28,081 nt of DNA from a virus (IMGVR_UViG_3300042469_000523:1-28081), one strand, 5' to 3'. Shown: positions 15,339-22,099, counted from the stretch's first letter. The notes: generated by a model from the letters alone, not told the origin. Translations and numbers: made by a program.

Positions 15339-17228
15339 TCAATCTTCGGCGGCTTCCTGCTCGGTCTCGCGGCCAAGGATTTTGAGCATGAAGGCAAACA
15401 CGGTCGCCATCGCCTCGCAGTCGAGAAGGTGGTTCGGTCGTTTTTGGATCCGCGTCCATTGCCAGCGGTCGCCATCCTTGATCCGCATCTCGGATTCCAG
15501 TTGGCTTAGGTAGGCGATTTTCTTTTCGTCGTTATCCGCCTCGGTGAAGGCGTCGGTAGGAACCTCCCATGTTGGACCGCGCGCTGGATCTTGATTGCGC
15601 CGAATCCGAGCCATCGCGTCCTTGATGTTGAGGTTGCTCCAATAAAACATCTGAGCGGTCTTGCCGGCGGCGACATGAATTGACCTCTTGGGCGAGTAAA
15701 ATCTCTCCAATGACTTAACCCGGACGCCGACGCCGAGGCGTTGCTTGAGTCGGTGAGTCCATGTCGCCTTGCGATCGCCCATCAGCGCGACCCATCCATG
15801 CTCGGCACATCTTTGATAGACCTCGTAGCTATTGAAACCGGCATCGACGCCAACCAATGAGGACGAAACGCCGTATTTTTCCTGCTTTTCCTGCAACTCT
15901 TCCCAAGTGTGAGCTGTGCCCCAGTCGATCCGGCGACTGGATCCATCGGGGCTCCATTGGGTGATCAACCACCAAAAGTGATCCATCTGAACATCGACGG
16001 TCATCACGCGCAGCCGCACCGGAGGTTCATCATCCTCATCGGGCAGGCGGATCTTGCCAGCGATGATCGCGCCTTCCTTGCCCCAGAGTAATTCGCCTCT
16101 GGCATACCCGCTATCAGTCGGCTTGATCGAGAAATCCTCGGTGTATTCCGTGAATGGGAGAGCTAGTCGCTTCTGCCAGAAGATTTTCAACTGATCGATG
16201 TCGCCGTACCTTGCTGACGCCTTCGCCCGGAGGTAAATCTCGGCGAGGTTGCCCCATGATCCAGCGCATAACCCGTTCCAGTGAAAACCAACATTCGATT
16301 TAGCCGCTCCGGGATTTTGCACGACATAACGCGCGCCGTTACGAGGGTCGTTCAGCTCTCGGCGTGATCGATCGGCATCTTGAAATCGTTTTCCACACTC
16401 GCAGAACATTTCGGTGGTCTCGCGCACCCTTTCAAAATCCCACCCACCATCATCAAGTTTGGCGTCCTTGCTCCACTCGATGTTCTCCCACCTCCAAGGC
16501 TGCGTCGTCCCGCAACTTGGACAGCGCCAACACCACTCGCGCTGGTCGGTCGATTTGAATTTCCGATCGGTGTCGTCATCGGTCTCGCCGGCCTGCGACA
16601 CGAAGAACCTTTTGCCCAGCCACCCGAAGGCGGTGACCCGCGCCTCGGCCTCGGCCATGTGACCGGATGGCCAGCGCCAGGTCTCATCGCCGATCAACCA
16701 GCGGATCGAACGGCGTTGGAGATTGGTCTTTGAGTGAGCGCCGAGCACCCAGCCGGTCATGCCGTTGAGGAAAGAAACCGAATTTCTTTTCAGCTTGTGA
16801 CGCTCTGCGCCTTGATGGCGCGGCAAAATCTCCCGAACTGGACCGCATTGTTTCCATAGCACTTGCAGACGGTTTTCCATCTGGTCCTTGGCGTCGGCAT
16901 CGGTCTGGTCGAGCCAGAGCATCGGTCCGGGCGCATTGGCCGCGATCCAACACGAACCAAGCTCTGCCGTCATGGTTTTGCCTGCCTGAATCGCCGCGAT
17001 GATCGACACCAGTGATACCGACGGATCGGCCAGCGCCTCCAATGGCTCACGAATCCATGGCGAATTGCCAGATTTGAACCCGCCGGGTACTGGAGAATAC
17101 GGAATCGACTCCACATATTCCTCGCACCACTGCCATGGCGGCCGGCGATCTTGATTAGGCCACCCGTGCAGGAACTTTTCGTCCAGCTCTGCTTTTTCTT
17201 GGGGCGTTGTTGGTGGTGCTTGAATCAT
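15339..17228 (-). CDS. Terminase large subunit, GpA family
   Basis: A 629-residue packaging motor. The ATPase part has a Walker A-like AAIQAGKT at 78-85 and a Walker B-like IRWLIGDET at 175-183 with Asp181-Glu182. A zinc-ribbon-like cysteine cluster (CWRCPSCG near 233-240 and CECG at 276-279) follows, as is usual in GpA terminases. The nuclease part starts with MTVDVQMDHFWW (Asp412), followed by LVGVDAGF (Asp462) and NHLLDCEAMA near 605-615. It cuts concatemeric DNA and pumps it into the prohead. The length is normal for the family. The start overlaps the small terminase gene by 74 bases. GpA-type enzymes usually make cohesive ends, so a cos site may lie nearby. Confidence 0.93.
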   Translation of the reverse strand: MIQAPPTTPQEKAELDEKFLHGWPNQDRRPPWQWCEEYVESIPYSPVPGGFKSGNSPWIREPLEALADPSVSLVSIIAAIQAGKTMTAELGSCWIAANAPGPMLWLDQTDADAKDQMENRLQVLWKQCGPVREILPRHQGAERHKLKRNSVSFLNGMTGWVLGAHSKTNLQRRSIRWLIGDETWRWPSGHMAEAEARVTAFGWLGKRFFVSQAGETDDDTDRKFKSTDQREWCWRCPSCGTTQPWRWENIEWSKDAKLDDGGWDFERVRETTEMFCECGKRFQDADRSRRELNDPRNGARYVVQNPGAAKSNVGFHWNGLCAGSWGNLAEIYLRAKASARYGDIDQLKIFWQKRLALPFTEYTEDFSIKPTDSGYARGELLWGKEGAIIAGKIRLPDEDDEPPVRLRVMTVDVQMDHFWWLITQWSPDGSSRRIDWGTAHTWEELQEKQEKYGVSSSLVGVDAGFNSYEVYQRCAEHGWVALMGDRKATWTHRLKQRLGVGVRVKSLERFYSPKRSIHVAAGKTAQMFYWSNLNIKDAMARIRRNQDPARGPTWEVPTDAFTEADNDEKKIAYLSQLESEMRIKDGDRWQWTRIQKRPNHLLDCEAMATVFAFMLKILGRETEQEAAED

Positions 17229-17850
17229 CAGGATCTTTCTCTTTCGGGTAATCTCCGCGCCTTAATGTGGCCGTGATCTCATCCACGACCTTTACCATTT
17301 CCTTTCGTATGTCTACCGCATCGAGCCCAACCAATAATGGCGGAAGCTCATTCTCTAGCTTGTTGCGGAAAACCGCATGCGCTTGAGCAACATGGTAGGT
17401 CCATCTCTCCCTAACAGCCTCCATGGTGACATAAAATCCCCTCTTCACCGCCACTCGAAGCTCCCGCTCCTCGACCTCTGCCAACAATTTCCTGCCGCGA
17501 AGCTGGGTTTCGTTAAATTCCAATTCGCCGGTATTCCCGCGAAGTCCGCGCGCCTTCACGAATTGCCTCCATGCGATCACATCGTGCGTCCTGTTCGATG
17601 ACTCCTTCGGGCAATCCGGGATTTTTCTCCACTGCCGAATCGTTTCGGTAGTCACACCCAGAATTTCCGCCAACTCAAGCCAGCTCGATGCCTCATGCCT
17701 TGAATCGGCAGACTCCTCACCACCTTGGCTCATCGACTGAAGCAAGGCTCGCTCGCCTCTTGTTAGTTTCTTTCCTGACTTGGCCTTCTTTTCGATCTGG
17801 GCGAAGTCCATTTCCAGTATCTTCTTAGCATTCTCGGGGCTTGGCGGCAT
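17155..17850 (-). CDS. Terminase small subunit, Nu1-like
   Basis: A 231-residue protein directly upstream of and overlapping the large terminase. A charged N-terminus (AQIEKKAKSGKKLTRGERAL) is followed by a helix-turn-helix at about 55-80 (WLELAEILGVTTETIRQWRK) of the kind that recognises the packaging site, then a helical region containing FNETQLRGRKLLAEVEEREL near 110-130, and a basic C-terminus (RKSRAGRKVPARVA). The helical middle probably oligomerises and the tail may bind the large subunit. It is the first gene of the late operon. The GC-rich region upstream is a natural place to look for a late promoter and cos. Confidence 0.8.
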   Translation of the reverse strand: MPPSPENAKKILEMDFAQIEKKAKSGKKLTRGERALLQSMSQGGEESADSRHEASSWLELAEILGVTTETIRQWRKIPDCPKESSNRTHDVIAWRQFVKARGLRGNTGELEFNETQLRGRKLLAEVEERELRVAVKRGFYVTMEAVRERWTYHVAQAHAVFRNKLENELPPLLVGLDAVDIRKEMVKVVDEITATLRRGDYPKEKDPDDSSTTNNAPRKSRAGRKVPARVA

Positions 17851-18193
17851 GCCTAGCCGGCCGCGTCAACTGATCAACCGTGCAAGGTTGAAAACAAAAT
17901 ATGCACAGTTTTACAAGGTGGGTCCCCCGAGCCGCGCCGCATAGGGGCACCGGTCAATAGATTCCTTGGCTTCGCCGGCATCGCCTGGCATTGCCTGCCG
18001 GCGCTCGCCTGGCAGCGCTTGAATGAACCGGCAGCCACCCGGAACCGTGCGACATGCCGGCCGCGCGTGCTTGGCCTGGTGATTGCCGAGCGCCGGCCGC
18101 GGATCCGGCCGCGGGGTGGTCGGGTGGTCATCGCCGGCGCCGGACCGCATGCCAGTAAATCGGCCGCGGGGTGGATCCGCGCGCCCGGTCAAA

Positions 18194-18239
18194 TTAATTT
18201 TAAATTAACTGTTGCAAAGCTTGGCGCCCTTGCTATTTT
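18194..18239 (+). promoter_or_regulatory. Sigma-70-like promoter with AT-rich palindrome
   Basis: TTGCAA at 18212-18217 and TATTTT at 18234-18239 are separated by 16 bases, with a TGC just before the -10 that resembles an extended -10. Upstream lies a perfect odd palindrome, TTAATTT-T-AAATTAA (18194-18208), which ends 3 bases before the -35 and may be an operator or an UP-like element. Transcription would start near 18246, just at the first leader hairpin. Confidence 0.55.
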
Positions 18240-18246
18240 TTGCCTA

Positions 18247-18284
18247 GTCGCATGCAGCGACGCCCTACCCGGTGGGACACCGGG
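18247..18284 (+). ncRNA. Two-hairpin 5' leader, copy A
   Basis: Hairpin 1 is GTCGC-ATGCA-GCGAC (18247-18261). After a 6-base linker, hairpin 2 is CCCGGTG-GGA-CACCGGG (18268-18284). The ATG follows 20 bases later, after an A-rich stretch without an SD. The same arrangement, with different but still paired stem sequences, precedes the plus-strand gene at 20416. The leader may be a cis-regulatory RNA or, as DNA, a protein-binding site. Confidence 0.5.
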
Positions 18285-18304
18285 AAACCGTAGAAAACAA
18301 AAAA

Positions 18305-19081
18305 ATGATACAAGACACATGCACGACGTGGGCCGGCGCTATCGCTGCAGCTCATCGCAAGACAAACAAAAAACCGGGTGGGTACGTTATCCACCGGGGT
18401 ACAGTAAACGGTCAGCGATTCGCTGCCGTTGCGACATTGAAAACCGACAATCGGAAAACAGGGGACATGGTTCAAATTTGGTTTGTCCTCGAGGACATGC
18501 ATCCGGTTGAGGCTGTCGCGCGTGGCATCGATGTGAAAACGATTTGCCGGGGCTGTCCGTTCGCTTCCGGCAATGGCTGCTATGTTAATGTGGGGCAAGC
18601 GCCCCTTGCTGTTTGGCGCGGATTGAATCGCGGGATCTACCCTGAGTTGAATCCGTTTGAATATTCCCGCATATTCGCCGGGCGCAAAGTTAGGTTTGGC
18701 GCGTACGGCAATCCAACCTTGCTACCTATTTCCAAAGTTAAAGCGATCGCGGAAGCTTCAAAGGGTTGGACGGGATATTTTCACGATTGGCGAGAAAATC
18801 CGATGGCTCACGCCTACGCTGCCTATTTTATGGCATCGACAGAAACGGAAGATTCCCGGAAGCTTGCGAATGCGATCGGCTTCCGAACGTTTCACGTTTC
18901 GCCGGATAAGCCGGCCGATGCGATCGAATGTCTAAGTGACGCAAAGGGATTAACATGCGCGCAATGCAAGCTTTGCGCCGGGCTTTCCAAGGGGCGTCAA
19001 CCTTCGGTTTGGATTAATCCGCACGGCTCAAAAAAGAGTCGCGCGATCAGCGCCGCCATGGAAAGGACGGTTTCCCGATGA
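18305..19081 (+). CDS. Cysteine-cluster phage protein of unknown function
   Basis: A 258-residue protein, first of a three-gene plus-strand operon. ATG 18305 is chosen because the in-frame GTG further upstream lies inside the leader hairpin. Two cysteine groups stand out: CRGCPFASGNGCYVNVGQAP near residues 84-103 and CAQCKLCAG near 220-230. Between them are FGAYGNPTLLPISKVKAIAE and WTGYFHDWRENP. From memory, proteins with a Cys-x-x-Cys-Pro, CYVNVGQ and terminal CxxCxLC pattern occur in many phages without an assigned role. The cysteines could bind zinc or an iron-sulfur cluster; this is inference. The stop overlaps the next ATG in ATGA. Confidence 0.7.
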   Translation: MIQDTCTTWAGAIAAAHRKTNKKPGGYVIHRGTVNGQRFAAVATLKTDNRKTGDMVQIWFVLEDMHPVEAVARGIDVKTICRGCPFASGNGCYVNVGQAPLAVWRGLNRGIYPELNPFEYSRIFAGRKVRFGAYGNPTLLPISKVKAIAEASKGWTGYFHDWRENPMAHAYAAYFMASTETEDSRKLANAIGFRTFHVSPDKPADAIECLSDAKGLTCAQCKLCAGLSKGRQPSVWINPHGSKKSRAISAAMERTVSR

Positions 19082-19512
19082 AACCGAGCCCCACCCTGGC
19101 CGGCCGGCTCAGCGACGGGCGCCCTGTATATTACGGAAAAAAGGACCCGTGCGACATGTCCACCCGTGATCTTGAAACATGGGTTACATTGGACCACCCG
19201 AGCGCCGGGCTTTATATCCACCTGGAAATTTTAGGGCTGCCGGATCCATGGGACCGCGGCCGCGTCGGCATGGGCACACCGTTTTTGTCACTGTTGCACA
19301 GGGTGGAATGTTTCCTTGCATTAATCAACCCCGCGACCGTCTACGCGTGGAGAAATGCCGAATTGTTGGATATGCTCGGCGAACCTTTCCCCTTAATAGC
19401 CGAGTGCATGGCGGCCGGCGCCTCGCCGGATGATTTGGAAAAATCCACCCGTGAAAACCTCGCTGATGTATCACCTGAGCATGTCATGGAAAGGGCGGGC
19501 GCCGATGTATGA
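19078..19512 (+). CDS. Hypothetical protein, 144 aa
   Basis: A 144-residue protein of unknown function, coupled to the cysteine-cluster gene by an ATGA overlap. It begins MKPSPTLAGRLSDGRPVYYG, contains LETWVTLDHPSAGLYIHLEI, and has a long probably helical second half (PFLSLLHRVECFLALINPAT, then AWRNAELLDMLGEPFPLIAE). No family is recognised. The sequence around 19243-19265 (GGATCCATGGGACCGCGG) resembles units of the downstream minisatellite, which could be chance or a sign that the repeat arose locally. Confidence 0.6.
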   Translation: MKPSPTLAGRLSDGRPVYYGKKDPCDMSTRDLETWVTLDHPSAGLYIHLEILGLPDPWDRGRVGMGTPFLSLLHRVECFLALINPATVYAWRNAELLDMLGEPFPLIAECMAAGASPDDLEKSTRENLADVSPEHVMERAGADV

Positions 19513-19666
19513 GAAAATCGAAACGGCGCTTGTCATTGCATGCATCGCCGGCGCTGCCGGTGTTTTCCTTGTCGCCGGCCACCTAATCGGCGCCCGGTGG
19601 ACATTAGGACCACCCGACCACGAAACTCGGGCGGCCGCATCGGCGCCCCTAATTTTCGGCGAGTAA
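19505..19666 (+). CDS. Small single-span membrane protein, 53 aa
   Basis: The product begins MYEKIETALVIACIAGAAGV and has one hydrophobic helix at about residues 7-28, followed by a short polar tail. The ATG at 19505 overlaps the stop of the preceding gene by 8 bases. An upstream ATG at 19481 in the same frame (MSWKGRAP) would add 8 residues and cannot be excluded. One short membrane span with an outside tail is compatible with a holin-like, spanin-like or signalling peptide, but no lysis gene lies beside it. A strong terminator follows at once. Confidence 0.5.
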   Translation: MYEKIETALVIACIAGAAGVFLVAGHLIGARWTLGPPDHETRAAASAPLIFGE

Positions 19667-19681
19667 TGAAAAGAAAACCCA

Positions 19682-19713
19682 CCCCGCGCGCGCCATGCGT
19701 GCGGGGTTTTTTT
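19682..19713 (+). terminator. Rho-independent terminator of the first plus-strand operon
   Basis: CCCCGCGCGC pairs with GCGTGCGGGG (one G-U pair) around the loop GCCAT, followed directly by seven T residues. It lies 15 bases after the stop of the small membrane protein and ends the 18305-19666 operon. The minisatellite begins at the very next base. Confidence 0.9.
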
Positions 19714-20080
19714 CCGCGGTCCGTGTGGATCCGCGGTCCGTGTGGATCCGCGGTCCGTGTGGATCCGCGGTCCGTGTGGATCCGCGGTCCGGGGTGGATC
19801 CGTGGCCGTGTGGATCCGCGGTCCGTGTGGATCCGCGGTCCGGGGTGGATCCGCGGTCCGGGTGGATCCGTGGCCGTGTGGATCCGTGGCCGTGTGGATC
19901 CGCGGTCCGGGTGGATCCGTGGCCGTGTGGATCCGCGGTCGTGTGGATCCGCGGCCAGGGTGGATCCGCGGTCGTGTGGATCCGCGGCCAGGGTGGATCC
20001 GCGGCCAGGGTGGATCCATGGCCAGGGTGGATCCGCGGCCGGGTGGATCCATGGCCAGGGTGGATCCGCGGCCGGGGTGG
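19714..20080. repeat. Minisatellite: 21 copies of a 16-18 bp GTGGATCC unit
   Basis: The core GTGGATCC occurs 21 times at a spacing of 16 to 18 bases. The unit is roughly TGTGGATCCGCGGTCCG, with variants GGCC for GGTCC, CATGG for CGCGG and GGGTGG for TGTGG. Variants are clustered: TCCG-type units dominate on the left and GGCCAG-type on the right, as expected from stepwise local duplication. Each unit joins two palindromes, GGATCC and CCGCGG (or CCATGG). Because no stop word occurs and the period is not a fixed multiple of three, every reading frame is open. I do not regard these frames as genes. It may be an iteron-like protein-binding array, a recombination hot spot, or simply expanded DNA. 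Confidence 0.95.
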
Positions 20081-20114
20081 AAATCGGGCGCTTTTGGCCT
20101 GGTCGGTCGGGTTG

Positions 20115-20189
20115 GCCGATTTCCGGCCGCGTGATGAAAAATGCCGATTTCCGGCCGGTGCCACAAAAAACCAATTTCCGCCCCGTGAC
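20115..20189. repeat. GATTTCCGG-type 27-28 bp repeats, left block
   Basis: GCCGATTTCCGGCCG occurs at 20115 and again 28 bases later at 20143. A degenerate copy (CCAATTTCCGCCCCGTG) starts at 20171, 27 bases after the matching position. Each copy is followed by GTG and an A-rich end. Similar copies occur at 22690-22745, past the small-gene cassette. Confidence 0.65.
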
Positions 20190-20208
20190 TATGGCTTATG
20201 TATTCCTG

Positions 20209-20289
20209 CCCCCGCTGCGCTTTTTTGGACGAAAACCCCCGCTGCGCTTTTTTGAGTTAAAACCCCCGCTGCGCTTTTTTGAACCGGAG
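20209..20289. repeat. 27-bp tandem repeat with CGCTTTTTTG core, left block (3 copies)
   Basis: CCCCCGCTGCGCTTTTTTG starts at 20209, 20236 and 20263, an exact 27-base period. The last 8 bases of each unit vary but keep AAAA. Two related copies with the same period lie at 22816 and 22843. The T6 run after GCGC looks terminator-like, but no matching stem is conserved, so the role is open. Confidence 0.8.
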
Positions 20290-20321
20290 AAATAAATTTT
20301 CGGATTATGTGAAAATAAATG

Positions 20322-20349
20322 TTGCCAACTACGAAAAATACTTTATCTT
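20322..20349 (+). promoter_or_regulatory. Sigma-70-like promoter of the second plus-strand operon
   Basis: TTGCCA at 20322-20327 and TATCTT at 20344-20349 are separated by 16 bases, in an AT-rich stretch. The first T of this -35 is 94 bases from the ATG, against 93 bases for the promoter at 18212. A TATAAT at 20398-20403 is a rival -10 box that would give an almost leaderless message, but no -35 stands at the right distance from it. Confidence 0.5.
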
Positions 20350-20356
20350 AAACCCG

Positions 20357-20393
20357 TCGCCAGCAAATGGCGAACCGACCGGGAGGCACCCGG
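20357..20393 (+). ncRNA. Two-hairpin 5' leader, copy B
   Basis: Hairpin 1 is TCGCCA-GCAAA-TGGCGA (20357-20373). After a 5-base linker, hairpin 2 is CCGGG-AGGCA-CCCGG (20379-20393). The ATG follows after 22 bases that end in GTAGAAAA, as in copy A. The gap between the -10 box and hairpin 1 is 7 bases in both copies. The stems differ between the copies but remain complementary, which argues for a conserved structure. Confidence 0.5.
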
Positions 20394-20415
20394 AACCTAT
20401 AATACTAGTAGAAAA

Positions 20416-20832
20416 ATGAAAAATACACAGAAGAAGTCGGCCCAATATTGGGAAGCATATAAAACCCGCGTTCAAGAGTTAGAGGCAGAAGGTCTTTGCA
20501 CTTCGGATGCTCAATCGGTTGCAGATGTTGAGTTCGATGAGAGCTTAAAAAATGTTGATGAGCACACTCCTGGACCATGGGTTGTAGATTTCTGCAATGG
20601 TAAACCATATGTCGTAAACGGCAATTTTTGTGCTGCTCGGGTACATGGCACCGAAAAGACTTTGCTGGCAAACGCCCGCTTGATCGCCGCCGCGCCTGAG
20701 CTGCTCGAAGCCTGCATGGTGGCACTGGCTGCCATCAAATCCGAATACCCGCTCGAGCATGGAAACCCAACGATCGGGCGCGCCTGGGGCACGCTTGAAA
20801 GCGCCATCGCAAAAGCAACCTCTAATATCTAA
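20416..20832 (+). CDS. HTPGPW / NARLIAAAPELL-type phage protein
   Basis: A 138-residue protein. The HTPGPW motif near residue 50, followed by a variable part and NARLIAAAPELLEACMVAL near residues 86-104, marks a family that is very common in phages and has no assigned function. Other features are an N-terminal helix (MKNTQKKSAQYWEAYKTRV) and a C-terminal helix. Translation starts at ATG 20416 after an A-rich leader without an SD. It is the first gene of the plus-strand cassette and follows the two-hairpin leader B. Confidence 0.75.
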   Translation: MKNTQKKSAQYWEAYKTRVQELEAEGLCTSDAQSVADVEFDESLKNVDEHTPGPWVVDFCNGKPYVVNGNFCAARVHGTEKTLLANARLIAAAPELLEACMVALAAIKSEYPLEHGNPTIGRAWGTLESAIAKATSNI

Positions 20833-20853
20833 TCATCCAAACCAACTGAAAAT

Positions 20854-21438
20854 ATGAGACTTAATAAATATAGCAAAAAAACAGTATCCTGCTTTATCCG
20901 ATTCGACGGGTGCGAGCCCGAATGCGTCGATAGAGAGGAGCAACGCGCAGCCCTCCACGCTGCCGTCATCTGTGGCGAACCATGCACTATCTGGGATTCA
21001 AGCGACATTCAGCCAAGCCGTTGCCGCTACGAACCCGGCAACGACATGAGTCGTAATGTTCTTAAATGCCTTGCCAAAGATGGCGTTTCGCCACGCGCAA
21101 AAAACCTCGCCCAACAGCAGGAAACCTGCCGATTGGACGCGCAGGCGGATGAACTCCCAATGGAATTCAAGATTGAGAAAAACTGGGACAGTGCCCCGTT
21201 CGTTTCCCTTGACGGGGTGGTCGAGATATACCCCGAGTTCGTCGGGGTGGCTTTTGGGCGCTCCCCCCGCTTCTCTTATTCGGTAATATGCGCCGGCACC
21301 GGCGCCTTTCTCTCCGAGTACCGCACCGCAAATGAAGCTCTGGTCGCGGCAGCGTTGGAGGCTTTTGCCTTCCGAGCTAGAACCAGGTTTGGTCTAATCC
21401 CAAATTGGTCCGAAGTTCCCGAAATGGCAGGATTTTAA
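20854..21438 (+). CDS. Hypothetical protein, 194 aa
   Basis: A 194-residue protein of unknown function. The first half has several cysteines (VSCFIRFDGCEPECVDREEQ), followed by a charged linker and a second half that looks like a small alpha/beta domain (APFVSLDGVVEIYPEFVGVA, FSYSVICAGTGAFLSEYRTA, then a helix). The ATG at 20854 has the leader CCAACTGAAAAT, again CA-rich and SD-less. It lies 21 bases after the preceding stop, probably in one transcript with it. Confidence 0.55.
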   Translation: MRLNKYSKKTVSCFIRFDGCEPECVDREEQRAALHAAVICGEPCTIWDSSDIQPSRCRYEPGNDMSRNVLKCLAKDGVSPRAKNLAQQQETCRLDAQADELPMEFKIEKNWDSAPFVSLDGVVEIYPEFVGVAFGRSPRFSYSVICAGTGAFLSEYRTANEALVAAALEAFAFRARTRFGLIPNWSEVPEMAGF

Positions 21439-21473
21439 ATGAACCCAACCCCAACAAATAGAAAATCGAAATC

Positions 21474-21755
21474 ATGCAGAAGAACATCATAACTAAAACA
21501 AAAGCCTGTAAACAAGCAGCCTCAGAAATATCGGAATTGTACAGGTTTGGGGGGCAGTGGAGATACTCCTATTACGACCACTCCTGCAAGGCTAACAGGG
21601 AGTCTATTCCAAGAGACTACTACTCCGCCCAGTTCTCACGCCGGTGCGCTCTCATAAGCCGTGCGATGGAATTGCTCCACCCAGACCGCGACGATAGTCA
21701 CGCATATGAGCCTGGCGATTTTTCAGGCGGCGCATGGAAGTCGTATGTCCAATAA
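21474..21755 (+). CDS. Hypothetical protein, 93 aa
   Basis: A 93-residue basic, tyrosine-rich protein beginning MQKNIITKTKACKQAASEIS, with WRYSYYDHSCKANRESIPRD and a C-terminal PDRDDSHAYEPGDFSGG. No domain is recognised. The 35-base gap before it is CA-rich and has no SD. Its codon use and leader type match the neighbouring genes, so it is likely a true member of this cassette. Confidence 0.5.
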   Translation: MQKNIITKTKACKQAASEISELYRFGGQWRYSYYDHSCKANRESIPRDYYSAQFSRRCALISRAMELLHPDRDDSHAYEPGDFSGGAWKSYVQ

Positions 21756-21779
21756 ACAACCAACCAACCAACCAAAAAA

Positions 21780-22064
21780 ATGACATACGAAATCGAACAA
21801 ATTGCTAATTTTGAAAAATGCAATGCAGGGATTCCAATTTCCCTTCTTCGCGCCGCTGCGGTCAGTGTTATGCGGGACGAATGGCAGCATGACCTCGCAC
21901 TGGGGGAAGCTATCCATGAGGAAACACTAGACATGTCCGCTGCCGTTTTGTCGGTAAACCAAACCCTTGTGGACGCAGGTTGTGTTTCCCGCGTGGATGC
22001 GGATGATGTTGCGGAGGGTCTCGCTCAATGGGTTGAGTCCGAAAGCATGAAACTAAATATGTGA
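21780..22064 (+). CDS. Hypothetical protein, 94 aa
   Basis: A 94-residue, acidic, mostly helical protein (MTYEIEQIANFEKCNAGIPI, then a run of helices ending VAEGLAQWVESESMKLNM). No family is recognised. Upstream lies a run of four CAAC-type repeats (ACAACCAACCAACCAACC) and AAAAAA, directly before the ATG. This is an extreme case of the CA-rich leaders seen in the cassette. Confidence 0.5.
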   Translation: MTYEIEQIANFEKCNAGIPISLLRAAAVSVMRDEWQHDLALGEAIHEETLDMSAAVLSVNQTLVDAGCVSRVDADDVAEGLAQWVESESMKLNM

Positions 22065-22099
22065 TCCGGCTTTAATTTGCCTGGAAACAACACCTAACC

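Larger units (their letters stand above)
17851..18304. other. Divergent GC-rich control region without genes
   Basis: No credible gene lies in these 454 bases between the divergent terminase and plus-strand operons. The left third has an inverted repeat CAACC/GGTTG (about 17875-17890) close to the terminase start. The middle is extremely GC-rich with repeats of TCGCCTGGCA at 17981 and 18005 and many GGCCGCGG and CCGGCC words. GGGGTGGATCCGCG near 18165-18180 matches the unit of the minisatellite found 1.6 kb away. The right end holds an AT-rich palindrome and a promoter for the plus-strand operon. A packaging (cos) site next to the small terminase gene is plausible but not visible as such. Confidence 0.5.

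Noticed and set aside
15187-15475. Longer N-terminus for the gpW-like protein (frame open from 15475)
   Set aside because: The extra part lies wholly or largely inside the terminase gene in another frame and is Arg/Ser/Pro-rich. The ATG at 15322 gives the family size.
17874-18192. Two minus-strand open frames in the GC-rich control region
   Set aside because: They are Arg/Pro/Gly-rich products of stop-poor GC-rich DNA, with no start signal or known motif.
18387-18395. Single DnaA-box-like word TTATCCACC
   Set aside because: One imperfect copy inside a coding region, with no cluster or AT-rich unwinding region beside it.
19714-20080. CRISPR array
   Set aside because: The units are only 16-18 bp and adjacent, with no unique spacers, and no cas gene is in the window.
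19471-20295. Long open frames on both strands through the minisatellite (up to 251 residues, His/Pro/Arg- or Trp/Gly-rich)
   Set aside because: The 16-18 bp unit contains no stop word in any frame, so all frames are open by construction. The predicted products are low-complexity and change frame between units.
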